Below, piece after piece: positions 37,490-47,235 of a stretch of DNA of 48,899 nucleotides. Made by a program: the position numbers and the translations under genes. The stretch is from an uncultured Cellvibrio sp. GTDB lineage: Bacteria; Pseudomonadota; Gammaproteobacteria; Pseudomonadales; Cellvibrionaceae. Position 1 is the stretch's first letter. Every line of letters starts with the position of its first letter. Below the pieces are notes generated by a model. It worked only from the letters and a program-made list of their open reading frames with translations. It ran no database searches and was not told where the DNA came from. The stretch spans positions 1-48,899 of the forward strand of contig CAMLOU010000008.1 of assembly GCA_946481735.1 (NCBI GenBank), given 5' to 3'.

Positions 37490-37858
37490 CTAGAATCCCC
37501 ACAAAATTTCAACGCCCCAGACCAGGTAGGTCACGGCAGCAACACCCAATACCATCTGTGCAACGACGCGCAATACAGTGGCCTTGGCTCCCAACAAACG
37601 ATTGGTGAGATAGTCGGTCAGAACCGACCAAAGACCGATCCAGGCATGTGTAATAAATGAAATAAGCGCGAGCAGGCTGAAGATGCGCATCCACAACTGA
37701 TTAAAGAGTGCACTCCACTGGGCAAAATCCAGGTCAGGATTCAGAGCAATATAAACGACAAGAAAGATTGTATAGGCTGTCAATACCACGGCGCCAACGC
37801 GCTGGATTAACCAATCATACAAACCACTACGACCAAAACTGGTTACTGCGGTTACCAT
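37490..37858 (-). CDS. sdhD: Succinate dehydrogenase membrane anchor SdhD
   Basis: This 122-residue anchor has three transmembrane helices and helps hold haem b and ubiquinone. The family motif [15 protein letters not shown] carries the haem-ligand histidine and quinone-site tyrosine. The ATG at 37858 overlaps the sdhC stop by seven bases (ATGGTAA) and has GGAG seven bases upstream. A GTG two codons earlier is possible but less well placed. Confidence 0.95.
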   Translation of the reverse strand: MVTAVTSFGRSGLYDWLIQRVGAVVLTAYTIFLVVYIALNPDLDFAQWSALFNQLWMRIFSLLALISFITHAWIGLWSVLTDYLTNRLLGAKATVLRVVAQMVLGVAAVTYLVWGVEILWGF

Positions 37859-38226
37859 ATCCACACTCCGGCTAATACGATCAATACTATGGCCAACAGC
37901 ACCACAAGCTTGGCGCCCAGTCGACCACCCTTTAAGGTCTCGCCTACGCCGCCATCCATTGTCAGGTGACGCACACCGGCAACAGTGTGGTAGGCAAGAA
38001 CAGCAAGCACACCCCAGAGTACGAACTTGTAAACCGGATTATTCAGGGACTCTTTCATCGCGGCAAAGCTTTCCTCTGAGGCCAGACTCGCGTCCAACAG
38101 CCAAAGTAATACGGCCATGCCAGCAAAAAGGAAAATGCCTGAAATACGATGAAGGATAGAAACGTAAGCGGTGATGGGAAGTTTGATAGTGGATATATCG
38201 AGATTGACAGGTCTTTTTTTGTTCAC
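37852..38226 (-). CDS. sdhC: Succinate dehydrogenase cytochrome b556 subunit SdhC
   Basis: This 124-residue, three-helix membrane subunit has the quinone-site motif SILHRISG and the haem segment AYHTVAGVRHLTMD, where His80 corresponds to the haem ligand His84 of Escherichia coli. The start is a GTG with AAGGTG about ten bases upstream. It is the first gene of the minus-strand sdhCDAB-sucAB-lpd-sucCD cluster and is followed by sdhD with a seven-base overlap. Confidence 0.95.
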   Translation of the reverse strand: MNKKRPVNLDISTIKLPITAYVSILHRISGIFLFAGMAVLLWLLDASLASEESFAAMKESLNNPVYKFVLWGVLAVLAYHTVAGVRHLTMDGGVGETLKGGRLGAKLVVLLAIVLIVLAGVWIW

Positions 38227-38404
38227 GGTTGATAGTCACCTTTTTGCCCATCGCGGGCAGGTTTTAAGAATGAGCGTCGGGTTCAACGCTTTACCTCAAC
38301 CTATCGTCCAAATCGACCCTGTACCACGAGTTACTGATAGCAGATTTCAATAAAAACAGGAGAGTTAAAGGTTGTCACCAGCCGCATCCTGCAAGTCGCG
38401 CCGT

Positions 38405-38433
38405 ATTATAGAGAGGGAACTTCAGAAACACAA
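38405..38433 (-). promoter_or_regulatory. Probable sdhC promoter
   Basis: On the minus strand a perfect -10 TATAAT (38410-38405) lies 17 bases after TTGTGT (38433-38428), a half-matching -35. Transcription would start near 38398, giving a leader of about 170 bases before the sdhC GTG. A long sdh leader invites post-transcriptional control, as known in enterobacteria, but no small-RNA target can be read here. Confidence 0.55.
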
Positions 38434-38610
38434 ACAAAAAGCCGACCCAAAATGGCAATCAAATCCACAGAAATTTATCGCTTTTCAGTGGCTTTATTAC
38501 CAATTACGCATCAAAAGCGAACATCGGTAAATAATTGCGCGCTATAAAAGTGCAGAACAGATATAAATAAGGTTTTACTTATTAGCGTGATTAATACAGG
38601 CTATAAAAAT

Positions 38611-38624
38611 TGACAGCGCTGCCA
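38611..38624. promoter_or_regulatory. LacI-type operator-like site between sdhC and gltA
   Basis: TGACAGCGCTGCCA is a near-perfect palindrome (12 of 14 positions) with the AGCGCT centre typical of LacI-family sites. It shares TGACAGCGCTG with the perfect palindrome upstream of glucokinase. It lies about 115 bases upstream of the gltA -35 and 180 bases upstream of the sdh -35. A shared regulator is possible but unproven. The rest of the 614-base gap holds the two promoters and no supported gene. Confidence 0.35.
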
Positions 38625-38737
38625 CGCTAAAAGTCCCGAATGAGACATTGCAGGTAAAGGCGGTAAATAAAGGCAAAAGCTATCATCCTGCGGGTTAAGT
38701 CATCTATAATGCCGACCGCAAACGGACTCCCCACAAT

Positions 38738-38765
38738 TTGACAAAGCTAAATCTATCCTTATAGT
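38738..38765 (+). promoter_or_regulatory. Probable gltA promoter
   Basis: A perfect -35 TTGACA (38738-38743) is followed after 16 bases by TATAGT (38760-38765), five of six matches to the -10 consensus. Transcription would begin near 38772, leaving a leader of about 70 bases before the gltA ATG. Confidence 0.7.
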
Positions 38766-38840
38766 TGTGCCCCGTTTATCAACCTGTCTTGGCCTCCTGC
38801 CATGTACGTAAGCCTTTATTAGTAACTACAGGAGTCAGTA

Positions 38841-40121
38841 ATGACTGACAAGAAAGCACACTTAACGGTTGACGGCTTGGATGCGGCAATTGAGTTGCCC
38901 ATCTATAACAGCTCTACCGGTCCTGACGTTATCGACGTTACCAGCATTACCAAGAACGGCTTTTTTACCTTCGATCCGGGATTTATGTCCACCGCTTCAT
39001 GTGAATCCAAGATTACCTTCATTGACGGCGACAAAGGTATTCTGCTCCATCGTGGTTACCCTATTGATCAATTAGCTGATCACTCTGATTACCTCGAAAC
39101 CTGTTATCTGCTATTAAATGGCGAACTTCCAAACGATACGCAAAAGCAAGAATTCACCAACGCCGTCAAAAACCACTCCGCTGTCGACCCCTCTGTAGCT
39201 GCTCTCATCAAAACCTTTAAACGCGATGCACACCCCATGGCGATTCTGTGCAGCGCAGTAGCAGCACTAGCCGCTGTTTATAATGAGGGGCTTGATATCA
39301 CTAAAGAAGAAGATCGCAAAATCACCGCGCACCGTTTGATCGGCCAAATGCCGACTCTGGCTGCGATGGTTTACAAACACAGCCAGGGCGAAGAATTTAT
39401 CGCGCCGGACAGCACGCTGGGTTATGCAGAAAACTATTTGAATATGACCTTCGGCAAGGCAGGCCAGGCGCCCAAAGTAAGCCAGGTACTCGCCAAGGCC
39501 ATGGATCGCATCTTTATCCTTCATGCGGACCACGAGCAAAATGCATCCACGTCGACGGTGCGCCTCTCCGGCTCTTCCGGCACCAACCCTTTTGCGGCTA
39601 TCGCAGCGGGCATTGCCACTTTGTGGGGGCCGGCTCACGGTGGTGCTAACGAAGCCGTGTTAAAAATGCTGGAAGAAATTGGCAGCGTGGACAACATCGA
39701 CAAATTCGTTGCCAAAGCAAAAGACAAGAATGATCCGTTCCGTTTGATGGGCTTCGGTCATCGCGTTTACAAGAACTTTGACCCGCGCGCCAAAGTGATG
39801 AAACAAACCTGCGATGAAGTTCTGGCTGAACTGGGCCTGGAGAATGATCCATTGCTCGCAATAGCCAAACGACTGGAAAAGATTGCACTGGAAGATGAAT
39901 ACTTCATTCAGAAAAAACTGTATCCGAATGTGGATTTCTATTCCGGCATTATCATGAAAGCTATTGGCATTCCCACAGAAATGTTCACTGTTATTTTTGC
40001 CACTGGCCGCGCCGTAGGCTGGTATGCCCACTGGGATGAGATGGTCAGTTCTGCGTATAAAATCGGCCGCCCGCGCCAGCTGTATACCGGCAGCGTACAA
40101 CGGGACTATCCAAGCAAATAA
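38841..40121 (+). CDS. gltA: Type II citrate synthase
   Basis: The 426-residue enzyme condenses oxaloacetate and acetyl-CoA at the entry of the TCA cycle. The catalytic set is visible: His266 in GPAHGGANE, His307 in [14 protein letters not shown] and Asp365 in [23 protein letters not shown] (His231) contacts oxaloacetate. The N-terminal [15 protein letters not shown] domain marks the large hexameric, NADH-sensitive type found in Gram-negative bacteria. AGGAG lies seven bases before the ATG. It is divergent from sdhC, as in Escherichia coli, and a strong terminator follows. Confidence 0.98.
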   Translation: MTDKKAHLTVDGLDAAIELPIYNSSTGPDVIDVTSITKNGFFTFDPGFMSTASCESKITFIDGDKGILLHRGYPIDQLADHSDYLETCYLLLNGELPNDTQKQEFTNAVKNHSAVDPSVAALIKTFKRDAHPMAILCSAVAALAAVYNEGLDITKEEDRKITAHRLIGQMPTLAAMVYKHSQGEEFIAPDSTLGYAENYLNMTFGKAGQAPKVSQVLAKAMDRIFILHADHEQNASTSTVRLSGSSGTNPFAAIAAGIATLWGPAHGGANEAVLKMLEEIGSVDNIDKFVAKAKDKNDPFRLMGFGHRVYKNFDPRAKVMKQTCDEVLAELGLENDPLLAIAKRLEKIALEDEYFIQKKLYPNVDFYSGIIMKAIGIPTEMFTVIFATGRAVGWYAHWDEMVSSAYKIGRPRQLYTGSVQRDYPSK

Positions 40122-40172
40122 AATGGGCCAAGCAAACTAAACTGGGTATTTGTCAACAAGACGTTTGTTAAT

Positions 40173-40205
40173 AAAAAGGGCTGCGACTGCAGCCCTTTTT
40201 ATTTT
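40173..40205 (+). terminator. Intrinsic terminator after gltA
   Basis: GGGCTGC (40178-40184) and GCAGCCC (40189-40195) form a seven-pair stem with a GACT loop, flanked by A-rich and T-rich runs. The flanks let it act in both directions, serving gltA and the convergent porin gene. Confidence 0.9.
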
Positions 40206-40234
40206 TCGGTAGAAACAGTGACTCAAATGTTTAC

Positions 40235-41428
40235 TTAAAAATTAATATCGGCCATTAACCAAAACTTGGTCGTATCAGAACCGAAATCATCTGCCGCGTA
40301 ATCAGCAAACTTTGCGGTATACATGACAGGGCCCCACTTTTTACTTGCGCTGAAATCCCACTCACTACCGTAATCAACACTGTTCACGTCAGACGCCAGT
40401 TCATGATAGGCAACAACCAACTGCACACCAGCTAGGTTGGTCGCCAATGTGGCATAAACATCTTCAATACCATTAGCGGGTGTATCAAGGAAGCGATCCG
40501 TCCAGCCCTGGAACGCATGCAGCGTGGCAAAGGGCGTGGCGAAGCCCACGACACCATCATCAGAGCCAAGCAATTCATATCCCAGTGTAGCGGTGACCTT
40601 GCCTAGCGTCACCACACCTTCAGCCAGCATGTAATCAGCCGAGTAGGTCACCGGATTATCACCACCTTCTGATTGCGTAGCATACTCAAGGTTGTAGCCA
40701 AAAGTATTATTGATCCGCCCCATCCAACGTGCACCGTAGGTATCACTGGCCAGGGCCGGCGCACTCAGATTATCGATAAGATATGCATAGAGCGATAATT
40801 TGCCTGCGCCGAAACCGGCGTAGTTGGCGTTCAACAAATGGGTTTCCTGATCCTGATCGCCGATCAGGTTGTCTTCACCAAAGATGCGGTTAACATTGGT
40901 GACGTAAGCGTAAAACAATTGGGTACCAGGCAAACCTTTATTCATTATCGAAAACGCATCATAGGTTTGCTCGTTCTGCCGCCAGCCCACCGCGCCGACA
41001 AACCGTTGGTTATCTAATGTAATACGTTGCCGACCGTATTTGAATTGCGTGCTGAAATTATCGTAAGACACGAAGGCCTGATTAACCTCTGTTCCCTCGG
41101 GGTCGGCAATAATCGCTGTGCCGGGATTCAAGGGGTCATTGGCTGCCGTGCGATAGTCAACATCATCCAACTCACGCACATCATCAAACTCTGCCGCAAA
41201 AGCAAACCCCTGGTAAGCGCCGGATTGATACGAAAGGCGTGAGCGCAGAGTAAACGCATCAGAATCATCCAAACCATCCCAGCTCACATCTTCATAACGC
41301 AAGCGAAAGTTTATTTTTGTGGTTCCTTTTTGAAAGGCTTCCGTCAGGCTGGCATTAGCAAGCGCATAAGGAGTCAAAGTTAACGAGCCAACAAATGTAC
41401 CAATGCAGTAAGCCATGTATTTTTTCAT
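40235..41428 (-). CDS. Outer-membrane porin, alginate-export-like
   Basis: The 397-residue protein has a signal peptide (MKKYMAYCIGTFVGSLTLTP, cut after YALA), alternating aromatic beta-strands throughout and a terminal phenylalanine (LMADINF), as expected for a beta-barrel recognised by the BAM machinery. The segments RLRYEDVSWDG, TLRSRLSYQSG, KYGRQRITLDNQRFVGAVGW and RQNEQTYDAF match the alginate-export (PF13372-like) porin family as I recall it. The substrate is unknown; its place beside the beta-glucosidases suggests oligosaccharide uptake. The ATG at 41428 has GGAGAAGG upstream; the frame extends 26 codons further without export features. Confidence 0.8.
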   Translation of the reverse strand: MKKYMAYCIGTFVGSLTLTPYALANASLTEAFQKGTTKINFRLRYEDVSWDGLDDSDAFTLRSRLSYQSGAYQGFAFAAEFDDVRELDDVDYRTAANDPLNPGTAIIADPEGTEVNQAFVSYDNFSTQFKYGRQRITLDNQRFVGAVGWRQNEQTYDAFSIMNKGLPGTQLFYAYVTNVNRIFGEDNLIGDQDQETHLLNANYAGFGAGKLSLYAYLIDNLSAPALASDTYGARWMGRINNTFGYNLEYATQSEGGDNPVTYSADYMLAEGVVTLGKVTATLGYELLGSDDGVVGFATPFATLHAFQGWTDRFLDTPANGIEDVYATLATNLAGVQLVVAYHELASDVNSVDYGSEWDFSASKKWGPVMYTAKFADYAADDFGSDTTKFWLMADINF

Positions 41429-41541
41429 AGAGCCTTCTCCAGTTTGATTGTGTGTGGTCAACTCTCCCGCGAAATGCTGCATGATGTTGCAGATAAATCT
41501 GAACACCGCACCACTTTAAAACAACGATGAAATTAAAAATC

Positions 41542-41569
41542 ATTATAAAAACTCACCGCTGCACGCCAA
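41542..41569 (-). promoter_or_regulatory. Possible porin promoter
   Basis: On the minus strand a perfect TATAAT (41547-41542) lies 16 bases after TTGGCG (41569-41564). The predicted start is near 41535 with a leader of about 107 bases. The remaining bases up to the GH3 stop at 41946 are AT-rich and show no credible gene. Confidence 0.45.
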
Positions 41570-41880
41570 GATGACTGAACACAATTCAGCAAGGCTTATG
41601 CCAAAAGAATATTGGGTTTTACTTTTTCATTTTTAAATGAGAGAAATCAAAGAGATATTAGCTTGGTGTTTAACGAATTTATACTTTAGTCAAAATCATC
41701 CATGCCCAAGCATTGGGAGCCGCCAACAATTTATGCTGCATTAATTACCAGCAGTAGCTCACCAAAAGCACCAACAACGCACATATTCATGCACCACAAC
41801 CAGAGACGTAGCACTCTATTGAGTCAGCAGGATTTTCTACTATTTTCTGAATCAGATTATTTGCGGAGTACAGATGCATT

Positions 41881-41938
41881 AGCGTGGTGCACGCTGTGTC
41901 AGGATATCCCTAAAAGCCGTACAACGACTTTTAGGGAT
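41881..41938 (-). terminator. Two hairpins downstream of the first GH3 gene
   Basis: ATCCCTAAAAG (41906-41916) and CTTTTAGGGAT (41928-41938) form a perfect 11-pair stem eight bases beyond the GH3 stop. A second stem AGCGTG/CACGCT (41881-41886, 41890-41895) follows. Neither has a T-run on the message, so this may be a 3'-end stabiliser or a rho-linked end rather than a classical terminator. Confidence 0.55.
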
Positions 41939-41945
41939 GAGGAGG

Positions 41946-44426
41946 CTATTCAAAACGAATCGATCTACCTGTAGCGGCATGTTTAACCAAACGAATGTTG
42001 GCAAAACTGATATCCATTTCGCCATCAGTCACCAGAGTAAAAGGCTCAAGCACGAGATGGAAAAACTCCTCGGGTGGCAACACCAAACCGAAATTTGAAC
42101 CTACATCGGGGAAGCAAGCAAGGTCGACCGTCAACCGACGCCAGCCGGTATGGGCAATGGCATTAATCTTGTCAGTAATAGGCAAATCCGAATTGCATGA
42201 AGGGCCACAACCGATTCGCAGGATGACATCAGCCGTCGGTGCTTTATCAACCTTGATATCAAACTCCAGAACACCCTGCTCGTTGAGGTAATCAATCAGC
42301 ACCTGGCGATTTTCCGTGGAGAGTGCAACCAATCCTGTACCGGAACCATTCCATACAACGCGACGAGCATCCTCTTGTACATCACGATCAACAACGGTTG
42401 CCGTCAAGGTAGAGACTTGCGCAATATTGCCATTCATTACCGCGCGATCATTTTTTCCGCCCTCTAATTCAATATGCCAGGGCGTCATCGGGCGTCGATT
42501 GAATATCTCCAGAATATGTGTTGTTTCCTGGACTGCCATGCCGTCTTCCGGCAAGTCGTCGCCCAGGTTGTCCGGTTCACCATAACGCAAACCGTAGCCA
42601 TACGGGAACAGCGGATCGTAATGTTCATCACCCAGGTTTAATGGACCCTGATCGGGGCGCTTGGGCCAGGAAAATGTCAGACGACCTTTTACATCGTGCT
42701 GAACTTTTCCCTCCGACGTTGTAAAGATCACGTCGGCCACACCGCCACCCTCGGTACCCGGCTGCCAGATCACCATAAATGCATCGGAATGATTTAACTC
42801 CTGGTTTACCCACAGTGGCCGCCCGGTAATAAACAGCGAAACGACGGGAATACCCGCTGCCTTCAATTTTTTCAGCAACTCGCGATCATGATTATTCGCC
42901 GGCTTGTACAACAGGTTCTGCACATCACCCTGCATTTCAGCGTAGGGATCCTCCCCGAAGACAACAATCGCCACATCCGGTTTTTCGGTATAGGAACCGT
43001 CCGGGCTGTGCAGGATCTTGCCGCCGCCGCGCTCCACCGCCTCGTTCATCCCCATGAGCAATGTTGTGGCGCCCGGGAAGTCAGCCATGGTGTTGCCCGT
43101 ACCTTGCCAGGTAACCGACCACCCGCCCGTTTGCTTGGAGATATTGTCAGCACCGTCACCCGCCACCAGAATCTTCAGTGACGGCGAGAGCGGCAGCAGG
43201 TTGTTTTTGTTTTTTAACAACACGAGCGATTCGCGTACCGCCTGACGAGCGACAGCGCGATGCTCTGGCGCGCCGAGCAGTTCGTCTTTGCCTGCCAGCG
43301 GCCGCGTTGAGGGAGCGCCTCGTTCAAACAAGCCAGCCCGTAATTTGACACGCAGAATACGGCGCACAGCATCATCAGCACGACTGAGGGGAATCACGCC
43401 GGTTTTGATCTGATCCAGCGTATTATTGAATAAGGTTTTCCATTCCGGGTCGGGCACCATAAACATATCCAGACCCGCATTAATTGCCTGCGGACAATCA
43501 AGCACAGAAGCACCTTTGATAAAACCATGGCCGTTCCAATCGCCCACAACAAAGCCATCAAAATCCATTTGGTTTTTTAACACTTCCGTCAGCAGATAGC
43601 GATGCCCATGCATCCGCTCGCCGTGCCAACTATTGAATGAGGCCATTACAGTTTGCACACCCGCCTCTATCGCACTCATATAGCCGGCGGCGTGAATATC
43701 GCGCAGTACCGCTTCATCATCTTTGTTGTCTCCGCGATCAATACCATTAACCGTACCGCCATCACCCAGGAAATGTTTTGCTGTCGCAATCACATGGTAT
43801 TCATCGAGAAATGCGGTAGTGGATGCATCGCCCTGCAAGCCTTCCACCATCTTGCCGGCGTAGGTGCGCACAACAGCAGGGTCTTCTGAGTAGGATTCGT
43901 AGGTGCGTCCCCAGCGATCATCTCGCACAACAGCAACAGTCGGAGAAAAGTCCCAATCCAGACCGGTAACCGCAATTTCACGGGCAGTGATTTCACCAAT
44001 TTTCTTTATCAGCTCGGGATTATTGGCAGCACCCAACGCGATGTTGTGGGGAAACAAGGTGGCGCCGACGAGGTTACCGACACCATGCACCGCATCTGTA
44101 CCCCATATTATCGGCACTGCCACCTTACCATCACTGTCATCCATAGAGGCATGATAAAAACCATCGGCCATGGCGACCCAATCTGCCGCCTTTGCGAAAC
44201 GATTACCATTGGGAACCGAGCCACCGCCGTTTAATACCGAGCCGATATGAAAGTCCTTGATGTCTTGAGGGGTGACGTAGCGAATCTCCGGCTGAATCAT
44301 TTGCCCCACTTTTTCTTCAAGGCTCATCTGCGCCAGGATATCCTCAACTCGCTGCTCAATAAGTGGATCTTGTTTAACAGCGGAGATTAAACGGGGCCAG
44401 GTGGTGGAAGTTTGTTGACTTCGCAT
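41946..44426 (-). CDS. GH3 beta-glucosidase-like enzyme without a clear export signal
   Basis: This 826-residue enzyme resembles exo-acting beta-glucosidases of family GH3. It has the N-terminal barrel (MSLEEKVGQMIQPEIRYVTP, GTDAVHGVGNLVGATLFPHN, ATAKHFLGDGGT), the nucleophile Asp296 in FVVGDWNGHGF, the second alpha/beta domain with VVFGEDPYAEMQGD, and a C-terminal beta-sandwich ending in a jelly-roll-like part. The ATG at 44426 is preferred because GGAGAG lies nine bases upstream; ATGs at 44456 and 44546 are open but lack good sites. From 44426 there is no signal peptide, so a cytoplasmic location is likely. It is a tandem paralogue of the next gene and is separated from it by a terminator. 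Confidence 0.88.
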   Translation of the reverse strand: MRSQQTSTTWPRLISAVKQDPLIEQRVEDILAQMSLEEKVGQMIQPEIRYVTPQDIKDFHIGSVLNGGGSVPNGNRFAKAADWVAMADGFYHASMDDSDGKVAVPIIWGTDAVHGVGNLVGATLFPHNIALGAANNPELIKKIGEITAREIAVTGLDWDFSPTVAVVRDDRWGRTYESYSEDPAVVRTYAGKMVEGLQGDASTTAFLDEYHVIATAKHFLGDGGTVNGIDRGDNKDDEAVLRDIHAAGYMSAIEAGVQTVMASFNSWHGERMHGHRYLLTEVLKNQMDFDGFVVGDWNGHGFIKGASVLDCPQAINAGLDMFMVPDPEWKTLFNNTLDQIKTGVIPLSRADDAVRRILRVKLRAGLFERGAPSTRPLAGKDELLGAPEHRAVARQAVRESLVLLKNKNNLLPLSPSLKILVAGDGADNISKQTGGWSVTWQGTGNTMADFPGATTLLMGMNEAVERGGGKILHSPDGSYTEKPDVAIVVFGEDPYAEMQGDVQNLLYKPANNHDRELLKKLKAAGIPVVSLFITGRPLWVNQELNHSDAFMVIWQPGTEGGGVADVIFTTSEGKVQHDVKGRLTFSWPKRPDQGPLNLGDEHYDPLFPYGYGLRYGEPDNLGDDLPEDGMAVQETTHILEIFNRRPMTPWHIELEGGKNDRAVMNGNIAQVSTLTATVVDRDVQEDARRVVWNGSGTGLVALSTENRQVLIDYLNEQGVLEFDIKVDKAPTADVILRIGCGPSCNSDLPITDKINAIAHTGWRRLTVDLACFPDVGSNFGLVLPPEEFFHLVLEPFTLVTDGEMDISFANIRLVKHAATGRSIRFE

Positions 44427-44563
44427 GTTGATAAACTCTCCAATGCAATCATTCATGTAATCGTTGTTAGCCGTCTCCTTACAACAAGCTCCTGATACTG
44501 CCAATGCGACGTTAGTGTTAAAACACACGGATTTGCCTGATCTCATGTAAAAACATCTCGCAT

Positions 44564-44600
44564 AAAAAAAGCCACACAGAAATTCTGCATGGCTTTTTTG
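44564..44600 (-). terminator. Intrinsic terminator between the two GH3 genes
   Basis: On the message GCCATGCAG pairs with CTGTGTGGC (two wobble pairs), extended by A/T pairs on the outside, and is followed by a run of seven T. It lies 26 bases after the stop of the lipoprotein GH3 gene and separates it from its paralogue. Confidence 0.8.
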
Positions 44601-44625
44601 CCTCGCTAGCACGAGGCTTGAAATA

Positions 44626-47235
44626 CTAATTACATTTACCCGCCTCGCCTTCCGCAGCACCTTTCACAACGCGGATGTTCGCGAAGGTGATATCCAGCGA
44701 GCCTGAGGTAACCAGTGAAAAAGGCTGTAATACCTGTGTGAAAAATTCACTGGGTGGTTGAGCAACACCAAAGTTGGCACCGGATTGAGGGAAACAGGCC
44801 AGACCGACAGTCACGGTTTGCCACCCCTCGCCTTCAAATGCTTTGAGGCGTGCAGTGAAATCAATATCGGAAGCGCAGTAAGAGCCGCAACCCAAACGCA
44901 GATACGTCGCATCGGTAGGCGCCGCATCGACCTTGATATCAAACACCAGCGCAGAATTGGATTTCAGGTAATTGATAAAATCCTGGCGATTTTCTGCGGA
45001 TAGAGCGACCTGGCCGCTACCGCTGCCATTCCACACCACGCGACGCGCATCCTGTTGTTCATTGCGGTCAACCGCTTCGATCATCAATGAAGATGCCTTT
45101 ATTGTGTTACTGGTCATAGTGATGCGATCGTTCTGGTTGCCAATAATTTCAAGCGACCAGGGATCAAGCGGGCGACGGTTAAAGATTTCCAGAACGTCCA
45201 GTGCTTCAGCAAGTTGCACGCCCTCTTCCGGTAAATTGTCACCCAGCGTGTCTTTGTCTGCGTAACTCAAACCGAAACCGTAGGGAAACAATGGATCATA
45301 ATTTTCATCGCCACGATTTAGCGGCCCCTGATCCGGACGCTTGGGCCAGGAGAATGTCAGGCGCCCTTTCATATCGTGATTAATATCGCCTTCGGCATTT
45401 TTGAAGATAACATCGGCAATACCGGCACCTTCAGTACCCGGTTGCCAGATAGCCACAAATGCATCGGATGCATTCAGCTCTTTGTTGACCCACAGCGGGC
45501 GCCCGGAGATGAACAGAGACACAACTGGAATACCTTGGCTCCGCAGTTTTTTCAACAGTTCCAGATCGCTGGCATCTCGCGGTTTATAGGCGAGGTTACC
45601 CACATCCCCTTGCATTTCTGCGTAGGGATCTTCACCAAACACCACAATAGCCACATCAGGTTTTTCACTGAAAGAACCGTCAACACTTAATGTGGCTGTG
45701 CCGCCCGCTGAGGTTACCACCTCGCTGATGCCAGCAAAAATCGAGGTCGCGCCGGGAAAGTCGGAATTCACATTACCCGTACCCTGCCACGAAATAGACC
45801 AACCACCGGCCTGCTTACCAATATTGTCCGCGCCATCACCGGCTACCAGAACTTTTTGGTTACGCGCCAAGGGTAAGAGACCATTTTTATTTTTCAGCAT
45901 CACCAGCGATTCACGCACGGCTTGCCGTGCTACTGCGCGGTGCTCCGGAGCACCGAGAACATTTTCCTTACCCGCCAGTTCGCGGGTAGACGGAGCACCG
46001 CGGTCAAATAAACCAGCGCGCATTTTTACCCGGAGAATTCGGCGGACGGCGTCATCAACCCGCGCCATCGGGATCACGCCTGTTTTGGCTTGCTCCAATA
46101 AGTTGTTGTACAACTCTTTCCACTCCGGTTCAGGAACCATATAAATATCAAGACCGGCGTTAATCGAATCGGGGCAATTCAATGCCGTACAACCGGGAAT
46201 AAAGCCGTGGCCGCTCCAGTCGCCCACCACCAGGCCATCAAAGCCCATTTGCCCTTTTAAAACATCGGTCAACAAATATTTATGGCCGTGCATGCGGGTA
46301 TCTTGCCAGCTGGTGAAAGAGGCCATCACCACCTGTACACCTGCCTCCAATGCACTGAAATAACCGGCGCCGTGAATATCGCGCAGATGCTTCTCATCGC
46401 CTTGGGTTGCTCCACGATCCACGCCATTTAATGTGCCGCCATCGCCGATGAAATGCTTGGCCGTGGCAATGACGTGACGCTCGGTTAAAAACGCATCAGA
46501 TCCACCAATACCTTGCAAGCCTTCAACCATCTTGCCGGCATAGGCGCGAACAATCTCCGGATCTTCTGAGTAGGCTTCGTATGCGCGCCCCCAACGGTCA
46601 TCACGCGCCACGGCAACAGTGGGGGAGAAATTCCAATCCAGACCGGTGGCCGCAATTTCGCGGGCGGTAACTTCACCAACCTGCTTGATCAACTCTGGAT
46701 TATGGGTCGCCCCCAAACCAATGTTATGGGGAAACAAGGTGGCACCAATGACATTACCCAAACCATGCACGGCATCGGTGCCCCACATGATCGGGATACC
46801 CACACGACCGTCACTTTTATCAACTGATGCGTAATAAAAGCTGTCTGCCAAAGCCACCCAGTCATCAAGCTTTGCGTATTTGTTGTTTCCCGGCGTGGTC
46901 CCACCGCCATTAAGGACAGAACCAACGTGATATTTTTTAATATCTTCCGGCGTGACCTGTTTGATCTCCGGTTGTACCAATTGGCCAATCTTCTCTTCCA
47001 GCGTCATACGCGCCATGAGTTCATCAATCTTTTTTTCCAGCGCCGGGTCTTTTTTTACCGCACTGGTAATAGCGGGCCATTCAACTTTCTCTGGAGCAGC
47101 CGATGCGGCGGTTGCCGAGGAAGCAGGAGGTGTTTCATTTGTTGTGTTGGTGTTGTCGCAACCAGAAAGGAAGCCGAGCAATACTGCCGAAATCGCTCCT
47201 GCACACAGAAAGCGATGATTCGTTTTATTTTTCAT
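44626..47235 (-). CDS. Lipoprotein GH3 beta-glucosidase-like enzyme
   Basis: The 869-residue enzyme has a lipoprotein signal (FLCAGAISAVLLGFLSGC, lipid Cys26) followed by Asp27, the residue that keeps lipoproteins in the inner membrane in Escherichia coli. It should face the periplasm. A Ser/Thr/Ala linker leads to the GH3 barrel (MTLEEKIGQLVQPEIKQVTP, GTDAVHGLGNVIGATLFPHN, ATAKHFIGDGGT) with nucleophile Asp339 in VVGDWSGHGF, the second domain (VVFGEDPYAEMQGDVGN) and a C-terminal beta-domain ending VVKGAAEGEAGKCN. The expected role is trimming cello-oligosaccharides or other beta-glucosides to glucose. The ATG at 47235 is preferred over one nine codons up because it gives the proper signal sequence. 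It is divergent from glucokinase, with an operator palindrome between them. Confidence 0.93.
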   Translation of the reverse strand: MKNKTNHRFLCAGAISAVLLGFLSGCDNTNTTNETPPASSATAASAAPEKVEWPAITSAVKKDPALEKKIDELMARMTLEEKIGQLVQPEIKQVTPEDIKKYHVGSVLNGGGTTPGNNKYAKLDDWVALADSFYYASVDKSDGRVGIPIMWGTDAVHGLGNVIGATLFPHNIGLGATHNPELIKQVGEVTAREIAATGLDWNFSPTVAVARDDRWGRAYEAYSEDPEIVRAYAGKMVEGLQGIGGSDAFLTERHVIATAKHFIGDGGTLNGVDRGATQGDEKHLRDIHGAGYFSALEAGVQVVMASFTSWQDTRMHGHKYLLTDVLKGQMGFDGLVVGDWSGHGFIPGCTALNCPDSINAGLDIYMVPEPEWKELYNNLLEQAKTGVIPMARVDDAVRRILRVKMRAGLFDRGAPSTRELAGKENVLGAPEHRAVARQAVRESLVMLKNKNGLLPLARNQKVLVAGDGADNIGKQAGGWSISWQGTGNVNSDFPGATSIFAGISEVVTSAGGTATLSVDGSFSEKPDVAIVVFGEDPYAEMQGDVGNLAYKPRDASDLELLKKLRSQGIPVVSLFISGRPLWVNKELNASDAFVAIWQPGTEGAGIADVIFKNAEGDINHDMKGRLTFSWPKRPDQGPLNRGDENYDPLFPYGFGLSYADKDTLGDNLPEEGVQLAEALDVLEIFNRRPLDPWSLEIIGNQNDRITMTSNTIKASSLMIEAVDRNEQQDARRVVWNGSGSGQVALSAENRQDFINYLKSNSALVFDIKVDAAPTDATYLRLGCGSYCASDIDFTARLKAFEGEGWQTVTVGLACFPQSGANFGVAQPPSEFFTQVLQPFSLVTSGSLDITFANIRVVKGAAEGEAGKCN

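Noticed and set aside
41702..41974. Plus-strand open frame between the porin and GH3 genes
   Set aside because: It runs through two hairpins and into the 3' end of the GH3 gene; low-complexity composition and no recognisable motif.
44426..44546. Lipoprotein-like N-terminal extension of the shorter GH3 enzyme starting at 44546
   Set aside because: The segment before the cysteine (AVSGAC) is a poor lipobox, and the start would lie less than 20 bases beyond a terminator with no ribosome site. It remains a minor alternative.
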